A DNA stretch of 64,000 nt from Gordionus sp. m RMFG-2023 (GCF_954871325.1 NC_088777.1:19631366-19695365), one strand, 5' to 3'; shown: positions 44,685-58,393, numbered from the stretch's first letter. Made by a program: numbers and translations. The notes: generated by a model from the letters alone, not told the origin.

Positions 44685-47629
44685 GAATTATTCGCAGGAA
44701 AGTTACAAATAGCTTCATTAAATATAAATGGATTAAATAATAAATTGGCGGTTCTATTAAGATTGTTGGAAGCAGAAGGAGTAGATTTAATAGGCATCCA
44801 GGAAACTCATTGCCCAGGTAACAGTATGGCAAATTTTAGTGTATATAAGATGTTTAGTTCGGGAACCACTTCAAATAGTTGGGCCGGAATCGCCTTTTTG
44901 ACTAAGAAACGTTTACATAAATACATTATAAAATTTGTACCTGTATCGGAGAGATGTGGACTTCTATATCTGAATACCAAGTTTAGATCCACTATTGTTG
45001 TGAATTTTTACGCCCCACCTAATTGGAACATGAGGAAAATTTTTTTGGACGAAATGATAAATATATTAAACTCCCTCTCAAATAGATATAACGTAATAAT
45101 CCTGGGTGATCTAGGAAAAGACAGTGAATATATAAGTAGAGGAGTTATTGGGCAAGCTGCCATTCAACAATCTAATGATGTAGACAGCATAAAATTCCTA
45201 GATTACTGCAGTAACAAAAACTTTAAGGTAGAAAATACTTTTTTCTGCCATCGTGATATCAACAAATATACCTTTGTGAGGGGCAGACAGATATCTCAAA
45301 TTGACTTCTTTATTTCCAATATTCATAGTTGGTTTGTAGATGTTAAAGCATCTACTAGGGTTAACATATCTGATCATAAGATGGTTATTGCAGTTATAAA
45401 AATAAAAAACATCTGGGGATATCACAATAATAGTATTCCTAACTTAATGGTGGTCAATGCTACCTCGTCCAATATAATTTTTCCACGTAAAGCAAATAAG
45501 TTTCTATTGCAAGGAAACAAAACTCTCTTTGAACAATCCCTTATTTCTAAAAAAGGAACCTTTATTAATACTACCAGAAATGGAAACGTTGAAGTTTGCT
45601 GGGAACTTTTTAAGAAAGAACTAGCGGAATCTTATGAGAGACTGCCAAACGTAAATCTTGTATCTAGGAAAGAATGGATGTCTGATGAAACTCTTGGGAA
45701 GATATATCAACTAAGAATGACGAACAGCTCTAACATTGATTTATGGAAAGACATTAAAAGATTACTATGGAAAGATAGGAGAATTTTTATTGCTAAAAGG
45801 GCGGCTGACATTGACAAAGATATGAAAGAGAACAGGATCTACGATGCATATAAAAAATTAAAGTACTTCTGCAAATCCAGTTGCTTCGTGAAACTTCCTA
45901 TGATTGTCTTAGCGAATGGGAAAACCATAACAGACCAAGATGAGCAAATGGCACTGTGGCTGGATCATTATATGTCGATTTTCGACTCCCGCAAGGCTAC
46001 CTTTAACTACTATGAATTCTCATACAATTATATCCCCGGCTGGTTTCTCTTCAAATGTTTCAAACATCGTAAAGAAACTACGGAACAATAGAGCTCTGGG
46101 TTTGGATAAAATTACTGCTGAATATTTAAAAATATCCCCGAACATAATCTCTTCTTTTCTCCTTGCTCTCTTTAACAAAATTTGGGAAAGTGGGAAAACT
46201 CCGACAGAATGGAATAAATCTCTCCTGTGCAACTTCCCGAAAATCAAGGAACCTAAGAAATTCGCGGACTATCGGGCAGTAGCTCTGACCTCCTGTGTAT
46301 CGAAAGTCTTTATGACACTCATCAAGAACAGGATCTTAACTTCTACACCCCATCTTCTTTCTAAATATATCTGCGCATATAGGCCAAATAAAAACATTTT
46401 GGAACCTATTTTATCGCTGAAAATAATTATGCAAAAGTGCTGGAAATACAGGATTCCGTCTTATTACACTTTTATCGATTTTAGTAGGGCCTTCGATAAT
46501 GTGGACCATAACGCCTTATGGGTAGCACTATCAGAGTGTGGTATCGAACAAAATATTATCTCCATCTTAAGAATCATTATTCCAAATTAACTTCATGTTT
46601 TAAAACAAACGATAAAATATCACCCTCCTTCAAGATAAAAAAGGGAGTAAAACAAGGTTGCACTTTATCACCACCTCTCTTTAACATGATAATAGATAAA
46701 GTCATAAAGGAGGTAAATGCTGCTGCAAACTTGGCTGACTTTGGGTCTAATGTTCCATATGAAAAAATACATGTAGATTTTTTAAAATTTGAAAAGAAAA
46801 AATATTTTATCATAGTGTTCAAAATGGATAGATTGCCAACAGGTGTCAATAAGATCGTTTCGTATGCCGACGATATTGTTGTAATATCAAAAAATATTGA
46901 AGAGACTGTAAGTCTGATCTACCTTATCGAAACCATAAGCCTCAGAGTTGGTTTAAAAATTAATTTCAATAAAACGGTTATTCTTTCTTCGCCAAATACA
47001 CCACCGCTCCAAAATCTTTTGGTAGGCGGGAACGTTATCAAAAAAGTAGATAATATCAAATACCTGGGTGTGATGCTTAATAACAAGGGGGAATGTAAAG
47101 AGGAAATGAAGATTATAACGCAAAAAGCCAAAAGAGCGTTCTATATGTACATGTGGAAGTCTAAGGAAATATTGATTTTTACGAGGTTGTTCAACTCTAC
47201 TGTTATCCCCATTTTATTATATGGAAGTGAATATGGGAAGTTAACAAGACTGACTTAAGACGTATTCAATCCTTTATTAATAATTGTCTGAGAACTATAA
47301 ATGGTATTTTTTATCCCAGAGTCATCTCTAACTCTAATCTCTGGAGGAAATCTAGCCACACTCCGATAAATATTACGTTAAAAAAACGTCGGATACAGTT
47401 CCTAGCCCATATAATAAGGAATTCAGATCACAACCTTGCACATGATGCTATCGTTTGGTTATATACACATAAAGGGAAACAGTATACTAAATATAAATCG
47501 TTATGGTATTACAAAGCTATAAAAGACGTGATGGAGCTGAATGTAAACATGAAACAATTTATAAAGCTTAATAATTGCAAAAGGTCTATCAGAAAACTCT
47601 TTCGCATCAAAGATAGATATTTCAGATGA
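44685..47629 (+). pseudogene. LINE ORF2: APE endonuclease plus reverse transcriptase, RTE-like
   Basis: Endonuclease at 44697-45420: LQIASLNINGLNNKL, GIQETH, VVNFYAPP, NVIILGDLGKDS, ISQIDFFIS, ISDHKMV. Then a linker and the reverse transcriptase: NRALGLDKITAEYLK, FADYRAVALTSCVSKVF, TFIDFSRAFDNVDHNALW, GVKQGCTLSPPLFNMIID, SYADDIVVIS, KYLGVMLNNKG. C-terminal part at about 47240-47629: DLRRIQSFINNCLRTINGI, SNSNLWRKSSHTPIN. This C-terminal pattern is that of the endonuclease-reverse transcriptase proteins often called RTE-like. Three frame changes (near 46015, 46585 and 47238) inactivate it. No ATG lies at the endonuclease start, and an in-frame TAG stands just before it. The usual GDFN of the endonuclease reads GDLG. 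Confidence 0.88.
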
Positions 47630-50600
47630 AATTTGTTCCTAGGGATCTCTAGTTCACATACCTTTTTCTTACTTTTCTTCCTCGATTTCTCTTGTGGATT
47701 TATTCCTCTCGAAAGTATTTTTCTTTTTTACCTCTAAAATAAATAAACTTACAGTAAAGCTTTTCAAGTTAAATTATCCACCTCCCACCTTTAAAGTAAT
47801 TAATTTTAAAAGCAGTTCTTGGGTATAGGCTATTTTTTGGTCCCGCTCTTTTCCTCTAAGTCTATAGACGTTTTAATAACATTTCTTAGAAATGTCTCAT
47901 ATTTTTTTCTCCCCCAAATTAATAAATTCCAATTAGATGGAAATGAGGAAAACCTAGCGTTGCTCTGTTGTATTTTCAACGTTAGAGGGCGAATGCGCTA
48001 TATATCACGTATCACGTAAATCTGAAAAAAGTTAGATTCGATATGATTTTCGATATTTTTAATGGATAATTTTATATGAGGATTTATTAATCTAAAAAAT
48101 AAAAATCATAAAATTGATTTCCATCAAGAATAAAATTTAACGGATATGCCCTTGTATGTTGTAAGAAAAAGCAATAAAAATACTAATGATATTCTATTTG
48201 CTTATAAATTTTTAAATAAAATTATTAATACCAGGATTGTAAAATAATACTTAAAAGTTAAATTACAATCATAATTTAAAATATGAATCAAAATCCAACA
48301 TGGAAAATTTTTTTAAATGGATAACACTATTTTTTCTTTGAAACATTTTTTCTATAATCTGGATGTTCAGTCTAGGGTTGGGTCCTCCCATTATAAAAAC
48401 GATTCTGATATGTATTGATTTTTACGAGATTATTTTTATTTTACCTTTTTAAAATATTTAATATCTTAATATGATCTCGGTTTAAGTTTGCTAAACAATT
48501 GTGTAAGCACAAATTCTAACATCTATGCTAATGTTTCATATTTTATTAGTGTTAGTGACAATAAATAAAATAAAATAAAATCCTTTTAACCAGTATAGTA
48601 GAGTAATGGGCATCCATATGATTAAAAAGATTCTGAAGATTTTTTCAAATATTTAGTATATATCCTATATTATTTGAATCAGTTTGGAAGACATTTAAAA
48701 AAAAGATATTAGCAAATTTTAAAAAATTGATATTTTGCTAGAATGGAAAATATAGAAGAATGAAATATGTGATTTACGATTTATTATCGGACTATCACTT
48801 TTTAATTTCTCAATCAGTATCGAGACCCCAAAAAAGAAACAATGTTATAATCAAATTCATAACTAATATGTCACACTTTATATGATCTAAGTGAACCAAG
48901 CTTTTGTAAATACTAATTATCTATACAAAATCCTTAAGTAATATTTAATTAGTGAAATCTATTCTTTGAAACTAATAGCGATTAGATCATTACTTTGGAA
49001 GGTAGCATTTAACAATATTTATTATAAATGAATTTTGATTGAGTTAATCATTATTATTAAATATAATTGCTATTTACAGATTCTAATCAGAGATAAATTT
49101 ATGGAAACAATTATTTTTAGGTAAAATAAATATTTTCTTATAACAAGTATATTTATTATTTAAAGGCATATTTTCTGACACACTAAATTTAAAAAAAACA
49201 TTGATATTCTTAATTCAGTGTAAACTATTCTGTATACAAAATAACAAGACAACTAAACAGAATTTGATCAATTTATTATTAATAATCAACAATTTAAAAG
49301 ATCAATTACATCTTAAAATAAATTCGCGGAAAGTCTCCTTTTATTGTTTAAGTCCGGCTGGAATTTAAAATAGATACTAAAAGATACAAAAAACTCACGT
49401 ATAAAATTATAAATACTTTTGTATATGATTCAAAATATAAAACTAGATTCTATTGGCCTTGTTTGAAATAGATTTTTTTAAATATAAAATCCGTCAAATT
49501 TTTGAATACATTGAAAATGATATTTCTTAATATATAATTTTTACATTGAAACTATAAACATCAAGTATGAAATTCCCATCAAACACTCAGATATTTTTTA
49601 ACATTGAGAATATATTTTTGGGAGAAAAGGATCTTCAGATATCCAAGCATTGGCTAATTCATAGCTTAACAGAGTTAATATATGCGAGACATATTTTTGC
49701 AATCGTATAATTCAATAGTTTTATTTTTTTAGATATCTCAGATTTTCCCAAATGGAAAAAGAATATTAATAATATTAGACTCTGACGAGCATAAGATTTC
49801 ACCATCTATGTTCTAGAAACTCAAGTCTAAATTAAATTAACTTTTAAATAAGACATAAGTTTATGTATACAAAGTCAAAAAAAACCTCTAAAATGCCACC
49901 TTGTTAAATACAAAGGATTTGATATGAGTCAAATGGGGGAAGTTCAAACTAGTGAATAGTTAGTAATTAGGGAAAATTTGGTAGGAATCTTGTACATTTC
50001 TAAGCGACTAATGCAAAATATTTCCATAAATACTCACCTTGATCTCATTGATGCCACCAAATTTTATATGTGGCTTAAAACATACCGACCCCCCCCCCCC
50101 TATTAGTATGCCAAATTCGTAAAACACATATCATGTGGTTGTAGCATTTTTATTTGTGTAAATATTGAATTACATTTCAACTCAATTTTTAAAAAAATAG
50201 ATTTTCAGCAACCCTTACAGATTTAATTTAAATTTAATGGAATAATTGGAGCCCTACAGATAGCCTGAAGCTCAACCTTTTTGTAGTTAAAATATTTAAT
50301 TTGATATAAAAAAATTGTGAATATGAATTGACTAAATAACAGGAGTGTACGCATCGCTATGGGGAGTAGGGGAGATATTTATATTTTTGTAAGAAATATA
50401 TTAGGACTTATTTAAGAATATTTTAAATTTCATAAATTTATTAGGACTAGTGACTATAAATATTGACAATTTCTAATACACTATAAATTAATGATAAATA
50501 TTATTAAATGTATAAACGGCATATGAATCGCTATGAACGATATCTCGAAGAAGAAATTTGTAAAAAAAATAAAGTTTTTTCAGGAAGCTTATTACTAAAC

Positions 50601-51119
50601 AGCCTAAACGCAAAAGGAAGATTTAGATAAAAACGAAAAAAAAAATGTAAAAAGCAAAAAAACAACGAGAATGAAATACGAAAAATAGCAATGCCATCTA
50701 AATACTTAAAACAAACTAAAATAAGATGTCTTATTTCAAAAGCTGTTTAGTCCAGGCTAAAAAACAATTGAGTCTCAAGATTAAGTAGAACCAGGACACA
50801 AATTTAAGCATTTAAAATTTGATATATAAATTTAAATTATATTTTTAAAAAAATATTAATGTTGGAAGTATAGAAGCACAAAAATATTCTTAGGAATTAT
50901 TGCATATATAAACTTACAAAGTATATATGTAAAATTATATAGTGTATCAAAAATGGCATATAATATAATTAAGAAGCATATATAAGTTTAAAATGTGAAA
51001 TTAAATCATCTTTGGATTTAGCTTTTTCAGTGATTTTATCAGTGCTTCTACTTGGTGTCAACTCCATATGTATATTAAGGTGGATAGCTAATTCATCCAA
51101 TCTATTTTAAGAGGTAGCC

Positions 51120-51340
51120 TTCTCAGTAATATTGTTAAATATCTCGAATTGAGCCAATAAAAACGGGTAACTCAATATTGTACTCAGAAAGCAAGCCTTA
51201 AGATTTTGCTCATATATGGCGCAAAGTTTGGACTTTATTAGCGAAATCTCGAGACTTATGCTATATTTTGTGGCTAAATTATTGAGTTAGCCATTTTTTA
51301 AAAAAAATTGGATTAAATCGAGCCCACTACCTCTTAGGTA
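51120..51340. repeat. Relative of the TAGTGTTGTTAA miniature element
   Basis: TTGAGTTAGCCATTTTTT and TTGGATTAAATCGAG at 51283-51330 correspond to the interior of the 35175-35344 element. The terminal repeats are not recognisable, so it is a decayed or only partly related copy. Confidence 0.4.
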
Positions 51341-51929
51341 TGTTTTTATTCTTGATAAATAAAATGTCATTCATTGGTAGAGAGGTACTAATAAATTGAG
51401 TTGCCAAAATATAAAATAATTTTTATATATTTGGAAAATAGTCTCAATATGTTTAAAATTATGCAAAGAATCTATAGCATTTTTTCAAATATTATCAACC
51501 TTATTTATTATCCTTTTATTATTTAAAAAAAAATATTTTTTTTAAAGAAATAATTATTTAATTTAATAATATAATTTATATTTGTTAACAAATTAGATAT
51601 TTATAAACTTAATAATATAATTTATATTGTTAAATATCTATCAAATAAACTAAAAACATCTATAAAAATTATAGAATCATATGATATGATTCAAAAATAT
51701 TTTGAATTTGGGAAAAACTTTAATGTATATTTAGACGTAATTGATTTTTGAATCGTAATTTTAAAATTCGATATATAAGACTCAGCTAAAAGCGGACACT
51801 GGATTTTATTTCGCTTATAATTTGTTTTTATTTAGTGATTAGAATAACTAATTGATCAATTAGAAGGTATTAATCATTCCTTAAATATTTTTCATCGCTT
51901 CTATTTTCCTTCTAACATGAATATCAATC

Positions 51930-52490
51930 TTGACAATTTATTTTTATTTTGCCAATAATGTTTTTCTTTACCTATCAAACGAGTTGAAGTACTGAAATAA
52001 GCACTCAAAGATAATGCTTTCATATATTTAGATGACTTTAAGCTTAAGGCGTGATATCATAGTTTGTATTTACTTCGTAATTCAGTTACTTTAGTTGCGG
52101 CTGGCGAAATTGATTAAAGAATAATGGCTCTAAATATCAACGCAAATCAGATAGCAACTTCTACATTCTCCTTTCTGGCATAATGGTAATTTTTACAATT
52201 ATTTATTTTTGGCAATATTTCCCTTTAAATCATCTACCAAATAGAATAAAATATTCTAATTACTCATTGGTTTGATACAAGTTGTCGATTATTCCAAAAA
52301 CTTGGCAAACTTCACATTTAAAGTATGACGTCATAGCTTTTATTTTGTTTATAAATCAATTTCTTTTTGTGGTTCTCATTATTGTGGAATTAAAAGTACT
52401 AGTCATGCACTTAATATTAGCGCACCCCAGATATATAATACTTTATATATTTCCCATTCTAGCATAAGGCCAATAAACGGCTTATATTAA
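51930..52490. repeat. Two diverged tandem copies of a roughly 270-base unit
   Basis: TTTACTTCGTAATTCAGTTA ... CTTTCTGGCATAATGGTAAT (52060-52190) aligns loosely with TTTTGTTTATAAATCAATTT ... ATTCTAGCATAAGGCCAAT (52340-52475). Divergence is high, so this is an old duplication. Confidence 0.35.
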
Positions 52491-52739
52491 TTTACAATAT
52501 AGCATTAAACATTGTTAAAATTTTCGGAATAATACTCTCAGCCACTTTATCGTAAGGTTGGCAAACTTTTTTACTAATAATTTTTTATTTTTTTTAAGTC
52601 AGATGTTAATAAAACACTAAACATTGTCATATTTTTGAATTAGTGCTTCCACTTCAGCAATGAATATGATATAAAGATAACCACTAAAAAATAAATAATA
52701 TAAAATATTTTTATAGAAAGGGTCAAAGGCCTGGCAAAA

Positions 52740-53240
52740 CGGGGTTTGGGAAAAGTTCACCTTTTTATTCCCCCCCCCCCCCATGGAAAAATGTTTACAT
52801 TCAGCTAGTTATTGCTGTGCTGCTATAAAAGATTTATAGCATATATTTCAAGCAAAATTATTGCACAAAAAAGAAGAATTATAATAGTATATTATAACTT
52901 TAATATTCTCACAATAAAAATCTGCCAAATATTTAATTTTTTCTATATCAAGATTTGAAATAGATTCAGAAGGATTTTGCGATAATAATATTTTCAGATA
53001 TGTAAAAGCTGCCTGATTATTTAAGAGTCTTTCATTCATTTAAGTTACAAAAGTGTCCAAGAGGGAGATAAATAGATTTATTTTATAGTATCCTTTGACT
53101 GGCCCTATATTAATATAATATTGGAACGATGGACTTGTCATGCTGCGAGTCAAGGCAGATAAATATTAAATTCATGAACTCTGCTTTAATTTCCTTAAGT
53201 TCCCATATTGAGCTTTCAGCCGTTTTTATAGTACTGGTGT
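52740..53240 (-). pseudogene. ZMYM1-like hAT fragment, minus strand
   Basis: The minus strand gives QVHRSNIILI and YYKINLFISLLDTFVT, then in the open stretch 53039-52848 NERLLNNQAAFTYLKILLSQ and SISNLDIEKIKYLADFYCEN. These align in order with 19890-20120 of the 17-20 kb element (RQVYRNNIS, YYKIIISIPLMDTFLTQIKE, ERLLNHKLLLS, NIQYLYNFY type text). A C-run at 52770-52786 lies where the subterminal G/C-run of the family would be. Both gene ends are missing; stops are present. Confidence 0.65.
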
Positions 53241-54175
53241 CATTTTTTGAAATATTTTTTTTTTGCTATGGAAAAAGTTTTAAATGATTTTGTGGGAAAT
53301 TTTATTAAAATGGTAGATAAATATAACACTAAGGAAAAATTTAAAGATGTGAATATGAATGTAAATTGCAAAATATATGCGATAAGAGGTAGGATCCAGT
53401 ATAATTTTGAAAAATATTTTAGCCGGCTTCTGAATTTTTTGTGGGCTGCGGTACGCACCTGATATCGAAAAAATAGTGCGTTACGAATTTGATTAACGCT
53501 TTAAAAAATATTGATAACATAATTTTGGGAAGTAAAAAGACTGAAGCAAGCAAAGATCTGAAGAAAGCAGATTCAATAAAAAGGAAAAGGAAAATTTGAT
53601 ATGAATTATTATATCTTAATTTATTACTTAAATTTTAGCAATACAACAATTATTATTTCCTCCACTAAATAAACTGTTTTGTTAAAGTATTTTAATAATA
53701 TCTATATTAACTAAAAAAATATCCGGCAGCTATTAAGTCAAAAAGTGAAAAAAATATAATAATTACACAATACGATTTTCAGTTTACTTTTAAAAAAATG
53801 GATGTCCAGAAAATAACCATAATCTGGAACTTTGTTTAATTTACAAAAAAAAATTTATTATTTAATTAAAAAAACGATTATTTTATATTTAGGATCTTAA
53901 ATTTATCTACATTAAATTAGATTTAAAATTTCTAATTAGTTCTAATAGATGTATATATTACTATAATTATTGTAAATAAAAAATGGAATCATCATTTTAT
54001 AATAACGATCTTAAAATGCATTTTATAGATATTTTTGATTCAATCATAAGTAAATATCTTGACAATCCAAAATTAATAAATTAAATAAATTTTTTAGGAT
54101 ATAATTGAAATCTCATGTATAAATATTAAACGCCCTAGGAGATTTAAATACAACATCCGTAATAATTTTCTTTAG
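53241..54175. other. A+T-rich DNA with two weak open stretches
   Basis: Frames of 71-72 codons lie on opposite strands at 53240-53462, and an ATG frame MESSFYNNDLKMHFIDIFDS lies at 53983-54084. The latter could be a first exon for 54176-54451, but no intron choice keeps the frame. None is called as a gene. Confidence 0.3.
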
Positions 54176-54532
54176 AAAGGATATAATTATGACAGGAAAA
54201 TGAAGAAGAATAAAAATTTGGAGAAATTGTTGATTCATCCTGGTGACAATTTCCCTCCTAATAATTCATTACAATTCTACGATTTGATGAATGAGACGAT
54301 GAGGGTGAGATCGGCTGAGATTCCCAGGCTAGATAATCCTAATTTTTTATTCATACCCAAATTCGATGATTTATCCCATCTTAAATCCTTACTTTATAAA
54401 TCCCAATCTGATACACAAATAGAAACGGATTCTGTAAAGCGTGATCAAAAGGTGTGTTATCTAGTATATTATATTAATTAATTTGAGATCTTTTAGTATT
54501 TAAAAAATAAATTCATACTAAGAAATTATTAA
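54176..54532 (+). CDS. Candidate host-gene exons, unknown product, partial
   Basis: An acceptor TTTCTTTAG at 54175 opens a frame KGYNYDRKMKKNKNLEKLLI ... HPGDNFPPNNSLQFYDLMNE ... AEIPRLDNPNFLFIPKFDDL ... HLKSLLYKSQSDTQIETDSV. It ends KRDQK at 54451 before a donor GTGTGT. A 45-base intron to CTTTTAG (54496) would add YLKNKFILRNY and a stop at 54530-54532. Codon use and intron size fit the host genes here, but the 5' part is missing and the family is not recognised. An ATG at 54200 could also start the protein. Chance or a decayed gene remains possible. Confidence 0.35.
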
Positions 54533-54837
54533 ATATAATTTCTAATATCATAAATAACTAAAATTAGTATATTCCTTAAAAATAAAATTTTGAAAAACCA
54601 ATCTTATTATGATTGGCTTGTAACTTGCATATCGACTTAATCGGGCTGAGGGGATCCCCCAGTTACAAGTTTTTTAAAATATAATTTTGCTAATAAAAAT
54701 ACCCCTCCCCCTTTCTCCTCTCTAAAAAATGTAATTTTCATAAAGGTTCTTAATCTATATAATTTATAAAAAGGGGGGGGGGAAGGTCAAAATTCTTTTT
54801 TCGCAAAAAAATCTTGATTATACCTATGACTTGCAAG
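54533..54837. other. A+T-rich DNA with a GC-richer patch and a G-run
   Basis: CTTGTAACTTGCATATCG and CCCAGTTACAAG around 54616-54670 are partly inverted around GGGGATCCCCC, and a run of about ten G stands at 54773-54782. These look like pieces of a transposon end, not assignable. Confidence 0.35.
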
Positions 54838-54990
54838 CAGGGTTGTCAGGTCTACCACATTGACTAGATGTCTGCCACAATTTTCTTAAAAAATCGAAAT
54901 CTACCACACTCAAATCAACTACCACAATTCTACTACATGTTTAAAAATTTACCAAATATACCACAAAATCTCTTACATTTGATAAATTAC
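54838..54990 (+). repeat. CAGGGTTGCCAGGTC-ended repeat, copy 2 (diverged)
   Basis: Opens CAGGGTTGTCAGGTCTACCA and continues with CTACCACA units at about 20-base spacing, a layout similar to the GTGGGAGAAAT units of the 63.9 kb copy. The right end is not found. Confidence 0.5.
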
Positions 54991-55215
54991 TTCAAAAATA
55001 AAGATTTCAAAATTTTATATATAAAAATATAATATATTTTTAAGCCCAAAAAATATAAATTTCAAAATCAAAATTTTCAATTATCTCTTTTTATTTGATC
55101 CCCATGTTCTTAAATTTATTATGTTTATCTGATAACCATATAATTAGCATCTAATTTGTATAAATTCTAATCATTAAAAACATTTATTAAGAATAAATCC
55201 TCACTATATTTATAT

Positions 55216-55470
55216 CAGCGGATACACGAGCCGGGCTGTATTTTACTTTTTTTTAAACCAAATATTTTACATCGCCATTGTTATCTATAAAAATTAAAAG
55301 TAAATTTAATATTTAAAAAAATCCTGGCTGGGCCTAAAAATTTTTTTAAAAAAATCCCACCGGGCCTAATAATTAAAATCCGGTCAGGCCGAAAAAATTT
55401 TAAAAAAACTTTTTTTTTACGAAAATCTAATACAATCTAATAATTTTTACCTCACCCGGCTTGCAAGATA
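55216..55470. repeat. GC-motif repeat copy
   Basis: From CAGCGGATACACGAGCCGGG to CACCCGGCTTGCAAGAT. It includes the A+T core AACCAAATATTTTACATCGC and tandem GGGCC blocks with T/A runs between. It belongs with 8136-9300 and 28459-28810. No target duplication seen. Confidence 0.65.
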
Positions 55471-57321
55471 TTTTTTTAAAGTTAAGCATATGTATGGTGG
55501 TATCAAAAGCTTATATAATAGATGGATGCTAATTTCATTTTTTGTATTTAGTCGTAAAGCATTTTTCCCGAATAAATAATATTTTAAGCGTTCACAAAAT
55601 AATTTTAGTTTAGGAGTACAGCTGAGCATAATTTTGAAACTCCATAGTGTAACCACTAGAAATTGTACATATCCTTAAACAAATATAAACCGATTATAAA
55701 TTTTTTTAAAAATTCTTAAGTCAAATCATGTTATTCATTTTAAAAAAAATACAATATTAAAATTTTATAGATTTCCATATTTTTTAATTTATTTGCGAAT
55801 AAAATTATTTAACTTGTAAGTTATAAAATAAGGATCTACGATTTCCATCGATCTTAATTTTTCTTTAACATATAATTTTAAAAAATTTGTAGTTTAGGGG
55901 ATCTAAGGACCCATTGGTAGAGATAACTATTGAGGTGTGAAAATCTAAAAGGTCGTACTAATCTTTAATTAGAGGAGAATTCAAATGAGTTTCCTCTAAA
56001 CTAAAGGGTATTGGTAAGGCCATCCGGTCTTTTATCATCAGACAGGCATAGGTAAACGGGTTCAAGGCGATTTGGATTGTTAGCTAAACCCAATTTATTA
56101 TAGATTATCACATTTATTGCTTAGAATGTAAGCAGGACATATCTAGCTTTCGAGTCATACTATTTCCCACACTGTTTACATTTATGAGGTAGACATAGGT
56201 TGCAACCTACTCTATGCCCTATTATCGCCCTTAACTCTCCATTTAATAGCAACAGACCAAGATTAGAACTTGAAAACGCTTCTAGCTATTCGTGACACGA
56301 GTGTTGTACCAAAAACATGAGAATGTGAGTGTCTTCAATAGAGCTATTACCCAAATTTGCCAGAAGGTTACGAAATATTTCTTGTGCCGTGGACTATAGG
56401 AGATGAAGGACACAAATATTTCCCCCATATATGGCAAGCAGTTTTAAATGGACGATCTCTTCCCTTTACGAGCTTATGAATATTAAATTGTGATGATTAA
56501 TTAACGATATCATATGTGTAACCGGGGGAATCATGGGGACCTTTCCTCCTATAATTAGCTTGTTTTTGTATATCATTTTAGATAATAATAAAAAACTTCC
56601 ATAGACTCTACCCACCCTCCCTCCCCCAAAAATGTATAACTATAAAAATTTTTAAAAAATTTATTTAAATTTAATAATTTTAAAAATAATGACTATATTT
56701 AAAAATTTTTAGAAAAGAATTTTCTAAAATGTGTAAAAGTATTATTTAAAAAAAATATAAAACTCAGCCAAAGACTTGCAAAAATGTACCAGCCCTCCTA
56801 TAAAATATATGAGAATTTTATTATACATTTTTGAAATAAAATCAATAATAAGTAATCATGCTAACTATAATATTTTATAAATCTTTAAATAAGATCAAGA
56901 AATTGACAAAAACTTAAGATTTGGAATACAATAATAATATAGAAATTTAAATCGTTTCAATTATAAATTGTTATGAGGCGTAATATTGACAATGATTAAG
57001 AAATTCTATCAATTGTTAATAGTTATTAATTATGATTCTAAGTTGTGACACAACCGATTAGCTTATTTCAAGTGCTGATTTATTTATTTCAAAAGATATT
57101 ACAACCGCTTACCATAATTTTTTCCAACTAAACCATGTAATTATCGAAAAATCTCAACCAAAATTTAAAAGGAATATATATACTTCTTAAAAATTGTTTT
57201 ATCGGGTGGAGAAGTTGAAAATTTTTTATAATTATTCATTAATATTATATATAACCTAGCCCACATCCTGCTTTGTCTAGAGTGTATTCACTGATATGTT
57301 TTCACTGTAATACATAGCTGT
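55471..57321. other. Intergenic DNA, one GC-richer patch
   Basis: 55900-56480 is less A+T-rich than its surroundings but shows no continuous frame or known motif. CCAAAGACTTGC with CCAGCCCTCC (56777-56800) is related to text at 60300 and 60655, so a dispersed repeat is likely. No gene recognised. Confidence 0.4.
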
Positions 57322-57895
57322 CAACGTCTACATGACAAAATAGTTACTAGAGCAATCTTCCCCTCTCAAAAACCTATACCTACCCCCCATTACGCTGCCT
57401 TCGGTGGTTATATTGCCATGATAATTACAAGTTTTTAAATATAATGGTAATCCCTTCATATATTTTAAAATGAATATCTTAAAATAAATTAAAAACCCCC
57501 TCATTTACAATGAATGCATTATTATAGTATATATTGGCATTAATATAAGTTAGCTGTTAGAATATCTAACTCTATTAAATTATATTTAAAAATATAGCAG
57601 GAAATTATCCATAAATAAGTTTTATTTGAAAAATAATGACTATGATTTTATACCCTATATATAGATTTGGTCGATGTTTAGTAATATATGTATATTATAA
57701 TATGTCTATAATCAAAATATTAAATAAATTTTTGCAACATATATTATTGCTCTATTTCATCTTAAAATATAATGATAACTCCCCAATAAATTTACCCTAC
57801 TTAGCCTATCCCCTTTATATGATTACCCCCTTCAAAATGTTAGGAGGCAAAATTATCCAACTCCCCTCCCCCTTTGCTCGTGTAGATTCCGATCA
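57322..57895 (-). mobile_element. CAGCGTCTACATGA-family miniature element, decayed and inverted
   Basis: CAACGTCTACATGACA on the left and GCTCGTGTAGATTCCG on the right. The interior order (CCCCTCTCAAAAACCTA, TACCCCCCATTACG, later CCCCCTTCAAAATGTTAGG) is that of the 12 kb and 37.8 kb copies in reverse. No target duplication survives, so this is the oldest of the three. Confidence 0.7.
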
Positions 57896-58393
57896 TTGCA
57901 ATGCAATGCATCCGCTGTAATATTTCCGCAGAAATGCATTAGCGAGAATTTATGATACATTCGCTATAATAAATATTGGTAATGTTTTTGCAGTAATAGA
58001 AAAGCATAAGCGGTAGAACATTCCTAGAAATGCATTCGCGTTATTTTCTTTTCGCGATAATCAATATTTGCCGTTGTCTCTTTCGCGGAAAAAATGTAGC
58101 AATAATAGCATAATATGATTTTAATTTGGCTAGTTTAAATTTTAATTTTTTTTAAAGTTGTCACCCGATTATTTAAAAAAAAACATGATTAAGCTCTCAC
58201 TCATGACCTTGGATAAAAATAGCTTAACCTTAGAATATGAAAGTAATATTTATAAATATTGATAGGAAATGTAACTATTTGTGTATGAATAGTTTCATTA
58301 ATTATTATATTAATAAAAAAGAGTATGTTTTATGAATTTTTAAAAAATATATTTTTTATTATCCAATAATTGAAAAGAAAGATTAAGACATAG
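57896..58393. other. A+T-rich DNA with CGCGA/TTCGCG motifs
   Basis: TTTCCGCAGAAATGCATTAG, CATTCGCG, TTTTCGCGATAA and TTTCGCGG recur between 57920 and 58090 with irregular spacing. Possibly an element end; unassigned. Confidence 0.35.

Larger units (their letters stand above)
47630..52720. other. Long A+T-rich stretch with scattered minor repeats
   Basis: 5 kb without a recognised gene. It begins with the likely 3' part of the LINE; no poly-A tail or short tail repeat could be fixed. Minor items: a run of 13 C at 50086-50099, and TACGCATCGCTATGGGG at 50350, which resembles a CGCATACGC hAT end but has no partner. Frames here are A/T-biased with no motif. Confidence 0.45.

Noticed and set aside
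44807-47131. Minus-strand frames opposite the LINE
   Set aside because: Antisense shadows of the endonuclease and reverse-transcriptase coding sequence.
53983-54084. First exon for the 54.2 kb candidate gene
   Set aside because: No GT-AG choice joins it to the 54176 exon in frame.
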